Below are positions 8,703 to 15,510 of a stretch of 64,000 nucleotides of DNA, in pieces. Numbering within the stretch: the first letter of the stretch is position 1; each line of letters opens with the position of its first letter. Source of the DNA: Candidatus Aquiluna sp. UB-MaderosW2red. GTDB taxonomy: Bacteria; Actinomycetota; Actinomycetes; Actinomycetales; Microbacteriaceae. The stretch lies in contig NZ_LT627734.1 of assembly GCF_900100865.1 (NCBI RefSeq), positions 1,116,001 through 1,180,000 of the forward strand. The letters are read 5' to 3'. A program made the position numbers and the translations under genes. Below the pieces are notes generated by a model. That model was not told the DNA's origin, made no database searches, and was given only the letters and a program-made list of their open reading frames with translations.

Positions 8703-10931
8703 ATGACCGACAGCCGATCTAGCTCACTTAGAGCTAGGCTGCCGCGCATATTCACAAGATCTTCGACTGCTTACGGAGCCGACCTTCAAGAGCTGATTCG
8801 AATAGTCAAAATCAATCACCCAAAGGGCGATCTCGGTATTATCGAGCGCGCTTATGTGACAGCCTCTCACTACCACACTGGGCAGCTTAGAAAAAGTGGT
8901 GAAGAGTACATAAGCCACCCTTTGGCAGTCGCCAAAATCCTTGCCGACTTGGGCTCCGGCCCGGCCACAATAGCGGCAGCGCTATTGCACGACACAGTGG
9001 AGGACACCGGATACCCCCTGGAAGCCCTAAAAAAGGAATTTGGTGAGGAGGTTGCCCTCCTGGTAGACGGGGTTACAAAACTCGACAAGGTCAAGTTCGG
9101 TGACAGCGCTCAGGCCGAAACCATGCGCAAGATGGTGGTCGCCATGAGCAAGGATGTGCGAGTTCTTGTAATCAAACTTGCGGACCGATTACACAACGCC
9201 CGCACCTGGGGTTTTGTGGCTCAAGAGTCCGCAAAACGCAAGGCCCAGGAAACTTTAGAGATTTACGCACCGCTGGCCCATCGCTTGGGCATCAGCATGA
9301 TGAAGGTTGAACTCGAGGACATTAGCTTTGCGGTTCTATATCCAAAGGTTTACGAGGAGATAGTTTCTCTTGTTGGACAACGAAACCCGACGCGGAGTGA
9401 ATACACCGAGAACGTGATCGACGAGATCACCGCCGAGCTCAAGGAAGGCAAAGTCAAGGCCAAAATTGATGGCAGACCCAAGCAGTACTACTCGATCTAC
9501 CAAAAGATGGTGCTTCGCGGTAGGGAGTTCGACGACATCTACGATCTTGTCGGAATTAGGGTCATAGTTGGCAGCGTAAAAGATTGCTATGGCGCTCTCG
9601 GAGCCATTCACGCCAAGTGGTCTCCGCTTCCCGGCCGCTTCAAGGACTACATTGCGATGCCCAAATTCAATTTATACCAGTCCTTGCACACCACAGTAGT
9701 TGGCCCGGAAGGTAGGGCCGTTGAGATCCAAATCAGGACCTCCGAGATGCATCAGCGAGCTGAGTATGGAGTGGCTGCGCACTGGAAATACAAGACCCAA
9801 AGCGGGAAAACCGGAGATAAGGAAGTTGACTTTGCCTGGCTCAAGCAGCTCAGCGATTGGCAAGAGGAAACGGCAGACTCGGGGGAGTTTCTTGACAACC
9901 TTAGATTTGAAATTGGAGCCAAGGAGCTCTACGTATTTACCCCAAAGGGCAAAGTTGTTGGCCTAGCCGCGGGTTCTACGCCGGTTGATTTTGCCTACAC
10001 GGTGCACACCGAAGTTGGCCACAAAACCATTGGGGCAAAGGTTAATGGGCGACTCGTGCCGCTTGAGTCCAAACTGCAAGCCGGGGATGTAATTGAAATT
10101 CTGGCCTCCAAGTCTGAAAATGCTGGACCCAGCAAGGATTGGCTAAATTTCGTAGCCTCTCCAAGAGCCAAGGCCAAGATTAAGCACTATTTCACTCAAG
10201 AGCGCAGAGAGCTTGCTACCGAGGACGGCAAAGAGGCGCTCGTCAAAGCCCTGCGGAAGCAGGGCCTGCCGATTCAAGCCCTGATTGGCTCCCAGTCACT
10301 TCAAAAAGTGGCCCAGGAGAATAAGCATGCGGATATTCAGGCTCTTTATAACGCTATTGGTCAGGGCCAGCTCTCAACAATTTCGGTCATAGAGAGGCTC
10401 AAACAGCTCGAGGGTTACACCGAGGAACTTCAGACTGAAGAGATACCAATTCAGCTACCCAAGTCCCTGCGTGGCCCAAGAAGTGCCGACCAAGGAGTGA
10501 TGGTAAAGGGCTCCGCGGGAGTGCTGACCAAGATGGCCCGCTGCTGCACCCCGGTGCCGGGAGATCCAATTATCGGCTTTGTTACAAGAGGCGAAGGTGT
10601 ATCGGTGCACCGAGAAGACTGCAAGAACTGCAAGAGCTTAAACCCCGAACGGGTTGTCGAGGTGTCTTGGGCCGACCAGGCCCGCGGTGTATTCATGGTG
10701 CAGATCCAGGTTGAGGCACTGGATCGATCCGGCCTACTTTCGGATGTCACAAGAGTGCTAACAGAAAATCACGTCAACATTCTGAACGCGTCCGTATCAA
10801 CAGGTAAAGATCGAGTTGCGCTGAGTAAATTCGTCTTTGAAATGGCGGACCCATCGCACCTTGACCACGTGCTCAATCAGGTCAAAAGAATCGAAGCTGT
10901 TTACGACGTTTATCGAGTGAAAAGCTCTTAG
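8703..10931 (+). CDS. relA: Bifunctional (p)ppGpp synthetase/hydrolase Rel
   Basis: Long RelA/SpoT homologue of 742 residues controlling the stringent response. Visible in order: HD hydrolase domain with H96-D97 (LLHDTVEDT), synthetase domain with R312-F-K-D315, TGS domain (about 399-465), a Cys/His cluster (MARCCTPVPGD, then HREDCKNC, about 612-645) and a C-terminal ACT domain (about 663-742). The RFKD signature and intact HD fit the bifunctional Rel type. ATG 8703 has AGGAG 6 bases upstream. In many actinobacteria apt lies between secF and rel; here only 31 bases do. The stop overlaps the convergent DUF349 stop. Confidence 0.96.
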   Translation: MTDSRSSSLRARLPRIFTRSSTAYGADLQELIRIVKINHPKGDLGIIERAYVTASHYHTGQLRKSGEEYISHPLAVAKILADLGSGPATIAAALLHDTVEDTGYPLEALKKEFGEEVALLVDGVTKLDKVKFGDSAQAETMRKMVVAMSKDVRVLVIKLADRLHNARTWGFVAQESAKRKAQETLEIYAPLAHRLGISMMKVELEDISFAVLYPKVYEEIVSLVGQRNPTRSEYTENVIDEITAELKEGKVKAKIDGRPKQYYSIYQKMVLRGREFDDIYDLVGIRVIVGSVKDCYGALGAIHAKWSPLPGRFKDYIAMPKFNLYQSLHTTVVGPEGRAVEIQIRTSEMHQRAEYGVAAHWKYKTQSGKTGDKEVDFAWLKQLSDWQEETADSGEFLDNLRFEIGAKELYVFTPKGKVVGLAAGSTPVDFAYTVHTEVGHKTIGAKVNGRLVPLESKLQAGDVIEILASKSENAGPSKDWLNFVASPRAKAKIKHYFTQERRELATEDGKEALVKALRKQGLPIQALIGSQSLQKVAQENKHADIQALYNAIGQGQLSTISVIERLKQLEGYTEELQTEEIPIQLPKSLRGPRSADQGVMVKGSAGVLTKMARCCTPVPGDPIIGFVTRGEGVSVHREDCKNCKSLNPERVVEVSWADQARGVFMVQIQVEALDRSGLLSDVTRVLTENHVNILNASVSTGKDRVALSKFVFEMADPSHLDHVLNQVKRIEAVYDVYRVKSS

Positions 10932-12142
10932 TCAACAGCCTTCTGGGCTGCTTCCAGCCAAGCCTGCCGAGCAGCAATTTGTTCCTTTAGCTCCTTTTGC
11001 TTGACCGCTGGAGCCGCGGCGAGTTCGGCTTCTAGGCCTAAAATAGCGGTTTCCAACTGGGATACCAAGGAGTTGCTCCGCGCCTTAGCCGCAGGGTCGG
11101 ACCGACGCCAAGCTTCCGCTTGAGCATCTGCAATCTTCTTTTCTACCTTACGAAGCCGGTCCTCCACTTTGCGCACTTCTTCTTTGGCAACGTGCCCCAC
11201 CTTGACCCACTTGGTTTGAATTTCACCAAGTTGCTTTTTTGCGGACTCAAGATCAGAGGTGTCAATTTTTTCCGCCTGATCAATCAAATCAAGTTTGGCT
11301 TTTAGGTTGCCCGTCTGCGAGGAGGCGAGCTCGGAATCCGTCGCCTTTTTGGCCGCGAAGATTGCGTCACCGGCGGCACGGAATTTGGTCCAGAGTGATT
11401 CTTCGGCCTTGCCGGCTTTGGGAGAAGCCTTCCACTGGTCCTGAAGCTTGCGATATTCAGCGGCGGCTTGGCCGCCCCTGGCAACCAGGGCCTCAGCTTG
11501 CTCGGTGAGATTCACCTTGATGCCCTTAGCCTCTTTGAATTTGCCATCTAGATTGGCAAAATAGCTTCTTCTGCCAGTTTCAAACTTTGCCCGCGACTGA
11601 GAGAAGCGCTTCCAAATTGGATCAGTCTTAGATTTGGGAATCTTTGGCCCATTTTTCTGAAGTGTCTGCCACTTATCAAAAAGCTCGGTCATCTCGGCGG
11701 CGGACTTTTTCCAGTTGATACTTTCCATCTTGTGGACCATTGCCTCCGCGCGAGCAGCAATTTCTTCTTTTTCTGCCAAGGCGATAGCAAATGCGGCGTC
11801 CCGCTGAGCCGAAATCATTTCAGCAGCAGCACCAATCGGCCCCTGGAGCTTGGCCAAACGATCACGAAGACTGGCAATGTTTCCCAAAACCTTGGGCTCT
11901 TTTAGCTCCAAAACTAGGGCGTCATGACCCATCTTCAGGCTTTTTGAGTCACTGATTCCAGCAGCGATTCGCTGTTCAAGAGTTCGAACTTGAGCCTCAA
12001 GGTCGGCGAACTTGCGGGTGTAATAGACAAGCGCTGCGTCGGCGCTGACGTTGGGGTATTGGCCGATTTGACGCTCAGCACCGTTGTCAATTACGAAAAC
12101 GTTGTTGTCTTGGTCTACGCGGCCAAACTCATTGCTAGTCAA
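10928..12142 (-). CDS. DUF349 domain protein
   Basis: Protein of 404 residues, very rich in Ala, Lys and Glu and mostly helical or coiled coil. It carries about three DUF349 repeats (near residues 145-205, 215-275 and 290-350), each with a W-x-x-L/F core. The function of actinobacterial DUF349 proteins is not established. TTG start with AGGAG about 6 bases upstream. It lies 25 bases downstream of the cyclophilin gene on the same strand, so the two are probably cotranscribed. Its TAA shares bases with the rel TAG on the other strand. Confidence 0.85.
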   Translation of the reverse strand: MTSNEFGRVDQDNNVFVIDNGAERQIGQYPNVSADAALVYYTRKFADLEAQVRTLEQRIAAGISDSKSLKMGHDALVLELKEPKVLGNIASLRDRLAKLQGPIGAAAEMISAQRDAAFAIALAEKEEIAARAEAMVHKMESINWKKSAAEMTELFDKWQTLQKNGPKIPKSKTDPIWKRFSQSRAKFETGRRSYFANLDGKFKEAKGIKVNLTEQAEALVARGGQAAAEYRKLQDQWKASPKAGKAEESLWTKFRAAGDAIFAAKKATDSELASSQTGNLKAKLDLIDQAEKIDTSDLESAKKQLGEIQTKWVKVGHVAKEEVRKVEDRLRKVEKKIADAQAEAWRRSDPAAKARSNSLVSQLETAILGLEAELAAAPAVKQKELKEQIAARQAWLEAAQKAVD

Positions 12143-12167
12143 TGGGAGCTCCTAAGGGTGGTTGTTC

Positions 12168-12920
12168 TTACTTTACCGAAATCTGAGACATAATTACCGG
12201 CTCTACCGGGCTTGCATCAGATGAACCATCCGAAGTGCCTAGGTCGGCAATTGCTTTTACCGCATCAAGACCACCGGTTATTTTTCCAAACACGGTGTAG
12301 CCGCCGGCCGAGTCACTCGGGATACTCGAGTCGCCGTAGACGATGAAGAACTGCGAACCCATTGAGTTGCCATCCTGACCCACCCGCGCCATCGCTAGGG
12401 TTCCTTCTAGGTACAGGTCGTCCGCGGGAGCGTTCTCGACTGGTCCGAAGTTATAGCCCGGACCGCCGCCGCCGGTTCCGTCTGGGTCGCCACACTGCAA
12501 CACAAAGATTCCAGCTGTTGTAAGCCGGTGACAGGTCACGTTTTCGTAGTAACCAGATTGCGCAAGGGAAATAAAGTTAGCGACCGCTTGGGGAGCATTT
12601 ACGCCATCCAGTTCAAGAGAGATCGCCTGGTCGTTTAGGTTCAATGCTCCTTCCCAAATACGAGCCTCTGCTAAGTCAGCGCTCGGGACTTCGCTGGAAT
12701 TTTGCGGTGCCTCAGCGGCCGGCTCCTGGGTCACATCCAATGCCGGATCACTTGAGCCGGGACCAAAATTGAAATAAAGAAGCTGGCCGGCAAATGCAAG
12801 GACAAGTGCCGCGGCTCCGGCAACTAAGGCCACTCGGTTATCCGCCTTGCCCCTGATCAGGCGCTTCCCAACTAGTAGTTGCTTAGCTTGATATTTTTCT
12901 AACTTTTCGTTGTTATTCAT
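12168..12920 (-). CDS. Membrane-anchored cyclophilin-type peptidyl-prolyl isomerase
   Basis: Protein of 250 residues: a basic cytoplasmic N-terminus, one membrane span at about 28-50, an acidic Pro/Ser-rich linker (about 55-85) and a cyclophilin domain (about 90-250). Family motifs are recognisable: CHRLTTAG with the catalytic Arg, GDPDGTGGGGPGYNF, and NSMGSQFFIVYGD. It probably assists folding outside the membrane. Like the PPIase near rel in mycobacteria, it sits close to rel. GGGGAG lies unusually close (2 bases) to the ATG. Confidence 0.9.
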   Translation of the reverse strand: MNNNEKLEKYQAKQLLVGKRLIRGKADNRVALVAGAAALVLAFAGQLLYFNFGPGSSDPALDVTQEPAAEAPQNSSEVPSADLAEARIWEGALNLNDQAISLELDGVNAPQAVANFISLAQSGYYENVTCHRLTTAGIFVLQCGDPDGTGGGGPGYNFGPVENAPADDLYLEGTLAMARVGQDGNSMGSQFFIVYGDSSIPSDSAGGYTVFGKITGGLDAVKAIADLGTSDGSSDASPVEPVIMSQISVK

Positions 12921-12947
12921 TACTCCCCGGTTCTCATCCGACCAGTA

Positions 12948-12968
12948 ATTCTAGGACTTGCCTAGAAT
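12948..12968. promoter_or_regulatory. 21-base palindrome with face-to-face -10 hexamers (cyclophilin/rarA)
   Basis: ATTCTAGG (12948-12955), a 5-base spacer, and CCTAGAAT (12961-12968) form a perfect 8-base inverted repeat in the 54-base divergent intergenic region. Each arm reads TAGAAT outward, a good -10 for each strand. The plus-strand copy ends 6 bases before the rarA GTG, which suggests a leaderless rarA transcript. -35 elements are weak on both sides. It may be a bidirectional promoter, a repressor site, or both. Confidence 0.55.
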
Positions 12969-12974
12969 CATCTG

Positions 12975-14210
12975 GTGGTACAAACCCCTTTAGCCGACAG
13001 AATGCGCCCAAGTTTTATCAATGAGGTGCTCGGGCAAGCACGTCTTTTAAAAAAAGGCTCGCCTCTCGAGCGATTAGTTGCTGCCGAAAAAGATGGCACT
13101 TGGTCATCAATATTGCTCTGGGGCCCGCCGGGGACCGGGAAGACAACCATTGCAAGACTGCTATCGCGTGTCAAAGATGCCAAGTTTGTGGAACTATCGG
13201 CTATCTCAAGCTCAGTGGGGCAGGTCCGGGAGGTTATTGAGGAAGCCAAAAAGCTTCGAGAAGTTTTTGATCGGTCCACAATTTTATTTTTAGACGAAAT
13301 ACACCGATTCTCCAAGAGCCAGCAGGATTCGCTTTTGGGAGCGGTTGAAAGTGGAGTTATAACCCTCATCGCCGCAACCACGGAAAATCCCGCCTTCAGT
13401 GTCATCAAGCCACTTATCTCTCGGTCACTAGTTTTTCACCTCGAACCACTTGCCAAAGATGACTTGATATCGCTTTTGGAAAGAGCGAGAAATAGTGCCG
13501 CGGGACTTCAGGGAAGAGCCTTTGAACCAAAGGCACTTGACTACATCGCTCACATCTGTCAAGGAGATGCCAGAAGGGCACTCACCCTGATGGAAGCGGC
13601 AGCACAGAGTTGCACCGGCGAAGTCAGTTATCAGGCAGCCGCAGATGCCAGCGAATCAACAATCGCCTATGACCCCAACGGGGATGAGCATTACGACACG
13701 ATTAGCGCTTTCATCAAGTCGGTCCGAGGTTCCGATCCTGACGCTGCGATTCACTATCTGGCCCGCATGATTCTCGGGGGAGAAGACCCTAGGTTCATAG
13801 CGAGAAGGCTGATGATTCTGGCGGCAGAGGACATCGGCCTCGCGGATCCGCAAGCAATAGTGCTGGCAAGCGCGGTCGCGGATGTTGTGGAAAGAATAGG
13901 AATGCCCGAGGGCCGAATCCCACTAGCCGAAGCCACAATTTATTTGGCAACAGCTCCAAAATCGAACCGGGCTTATATTGCAATAAACCAAGCTATTGCA
14001 GACGCAGAATCAGGCGATGTTCCGGCGATTCCTGCGGCTCTCAGATCCACCGGCGCAGTCGGCTACAAATACCCTCATGATGACCCTCGAGGGGTCATAG
14101 CCCAGGAGCACTCACTTCAAAAAAAGAGCTATTACTTGCCAAGTGCCCACGGCTTTGAGTCCGTCATAGCCACTCGACTAAAAGCAATCGGAGAAATCCT
14201 CGGTAGATGA
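12975..14210 (+). CDS. rarA: Replication-associated recombination protein A (MgsA/RarA)
   Basis: AAA+ ATPase acting at stalled replication forks, 411 residues. Walker A GPPGTGKT is at residues 50-57 and Walker B LDEIH at 106-110, followed by the tetramerisation and C-terminal domain with AEDIGLADPQA. GTG 12975 has no Shine-Dalgarno sequence; instead TAGAAT ends 6 bases before it, consistent with leaderless expression. It is read divergently from the cyclophilin and precedes rpsD and alaS, a known actinobacterial arrangement. Confidence 0.94.
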   Translation: MVQTPLADRMRPSFINEVLGQARLLKKGSPLERLVAAEKDGTWSSILLWGPPGTGKTTIARLLSRVKDAKFVELSAISSSVGQVREVIEEAKKLREVFDRSTILFLDEIHRFSKSQQDSLLGAVESGVITLIAATTENPAFSVIKPLISRSLVFHLEPLAKDDLISLLERARNSAAGLQGRAFEPKALDYIAHICQGDARRALTLMEAAAQSCTGEVSYQAAADASESTIAYDPNGDEHYDTISAFIKSVRGSDPDAAIHYLARMILGGEDPRFIARRLMILAAEDIGLADPQAIVLASAVADVVERIGMPEGRIPLAEATIYLATAPKSNRAYIAINQAIADAESGDVPAIPAALRSTGAVGYKYPHDDPRGVIAQEHSLQKKSYYLPSAHGFESVIATRLKAIGEILGR

Positions 14211-14239
14211 GTGACAGCCCTGGCTCCAACTGGTAAGCT
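14211..14239 (+). promoter_or_regulatory. rpsD promoter
   Basis: GTGACA (14211-14216) and TAAGCT (14234-14239) are 17 bases apart, immediately after the rarA stop. The expected transcript starts in the G-run at 14243-14246, giving a leader of about 70 bases. The rpsA promoter has the same TAAGCTTT context. Confidence 0.55.
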
Positions 14240-14242
14240 TTC

Positions 14243-14286
14243 GGGGTTGCTCTGCTCCAGCGGCTGGGACGTAGTGCAAGATTCCC
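14243..14286 (+). ncRNA. Possible structured rpsD leader RNA
   Basis: The leader can fold into a compound hairpin: TTGC (14247-14250) pairs with GCAA (14276-14279), GGG near 14243-14246 can pair with CCC at 14284-14286 across a bulge, and CCAG/CTGG (14257-14260 and 14264-14267) forms an inner stem. Ribosomal protein S4 represses its own mRNA in several bacteria, so an autoregulatory site is conceivable. Pairing by eye only. Confidence 0.3.
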
Positions 14287-14314
14287 AAACATAGAAAATT
14301 TGAAAGGTACCTTT

Positions 14315-14944
14315 TTGTCAAAGACAACTAGATCCCGCAGCAAGACCCGTCTATCTCGTGCCCTTGGTATCGCGTTAACGCCAAAAGCTGCAAAGTACAT
14401 GGAAAAAAGACCATATGGTCCCGGTCAGCACGGCCGCACCAAGCGCAAGTCAGACTCCGACTACTCGGTTCGGTTGCGCGAGAAGCAGCGCCTTCGCGCC
14501 CAGTACGGTATTCGCGAGGCCCAGCTTCGCAAGACCTTCCAAGAGGCAAAGCGAACCGAGGGGCTAACCGGTGAGAATTTGGTTGAGCTTTTGGAGATGC
14601 GTCTAGACGCACTTGTACTTCGTGCCGGTTTTGCTCGCACCATGGCGCAGGCTCGTCAAATGGTGGTGCACCGCCACATCCTTGTTAATGGTGAGCGCGT
14701 TGACCGCCCTTCATTCCGAGTAAAGCCCGGTCAGCTGATTCACGTTCACGACAAGAGTGAGAAGACAGAACCTTTCCAGGTCGCTGCTGCTGGAGGAAAC
14801 TCTGATGTGCTAGCAAAGATCCCGGAATACATCAAGGTTGACATTGACAAGTTGCAGGCGACTCTCATTAGACGCCCAAAGCGTGTCGAGGTTCCAGTGA
14901 CCTGTGAAGTCCAACTCGTAGTTGAGTACTACGCAGCGAGGTAA
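14315..14944 (+). CDS. rpsD: 30S ribosomal protein S4
   Basis: S4 nucleates 16S rRNA assembly. With TTG 14315 the protein has 209 residues; AAGG at 14304-14307 is 7 bases upstream. A TTG at 14300 would add five residues but would itself overlap the ribosome-binding site. The S4 RNA-binding domain (LEMRLDALVLRAGFA...) is clear, and the N-terminus lacks the zinc cysteines of the other S4 class. Its location away from the main ribosomal protein clusters, between rarA and alaS, is typical of actinobacteria. Confidence 0.95.
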   Translation: MSKTTRSRSKTRLSRALGIALTPKAAKYMEKRPYGPGQHGRTKRKSDSDYSVRLREKQRLRAQYGIREAQLRKTFQEAKRTEGLTGENLVELLEMRLDALVLRAGFARTMAQARQMVVHRHILVNGERVDRPSFRVKPGQLIHVHDKSEKTEPFQVAAAGGNSDVLAKIPEYIKVDIDKLQATLIRRPKRVEVPVTCEVQLVVEYYAAR

Positions 14945-14950
14945 TAACTT

Positions 14951-15298
14951 ATGAGCGGTGGCGAGATCGCAGGCATTATTTTTGCCAGTGGTTTCGCCCT
15001 GCTTGTTTTATTCATCGGAATTCCTCTTACCAAGCTGGGTAAGTTGCTTGACGAGAGCTCAAACACCGTCAGATCGGTGAATAAAGAAATTGAACCCATG
15101 CTTGCTGAGGCCAGGGTTACTCTAACCGAGGCCAATAAGCAGCTCAAAAGAATTGATCAAATCACCAAGGATGTCGAACAGGTGAGCGTAAACATTAGCT
15201 CGCTGGTGGCCGTTTTCACCGCCGCGGTAGGCACCCCACTGACGAAAATCTTTGGCGTAACTCAAGGTATTTTCAAAGCATTCGGAAAGCGGAGGTAG
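14951..15298 (+). CDS. DUF948 domain protein, single membrane span
   Basis: Protein of 115 residues with one N-terminal membrane span (about 7-25) and a helical, probably coiled-coil segment (about 30-85) typical of DUF948 proteins, ending in a basic tail (FGKRR). Function unknown. It lies between rpsD and alaS and is followed after 2 bases by another small protein; this pair before alaS recurs in Microbacteriaceae to my knowledge. Confidence 0.8.
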   Translation: MSGGEIAGIIFASGFALLVLFIGIPLTKLGKLLDESSNTVRSVNKEIEPMLAEARVTLTEANKQLKRIDQITKDVEQVSVNISSLVAVFTAAVGTPLTKIFGVTQGIFKAFGKRR

Positions 15299-15300
15299 TC

Positions 15301-15510
15301 ATGTCTAAATTCAATTGGTTCGCAATCGGCATCGGTTTAGGTGCTTTCGCGGTAGTGCAGCTCAGGGATAACCCGAAGGCTCAGGACGCTCTGGATGGAG
15401 CAGTCGCTGCCGCCAAAGACTTCGGTAACTCGATTGCAGAGGGTTATGCAGAGCGAGAGGCTGAGCTGAATAAGCCGGCCCCAAAACGCCCAGCCAATAA
15501 GAAGAGCTAA
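15301..15510 (+). CDS. Small conserved hypothetical protein
   Basis: Protein of 69 residues: a short hydrophobic N-terminus (about 5-20), an amphipathic helical middle rich in Ala and Asp/Glu, and a basic Pro/Lys tail. No known domain recognised. ATG start; the stop directly abuts the alaS ATG. Tight packing between two real genes and an open frame of sensible composition support it. It may act with the DUF948 neighbour at the membrane, but that is a guess. Confidence 0.7.
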   Translation: MSKFNWFAIGIGLGAFAVVQLRDNPKAQDALDGAVAAAKDFGNSIAEGYAEREAELNKPAPKRPANKKS

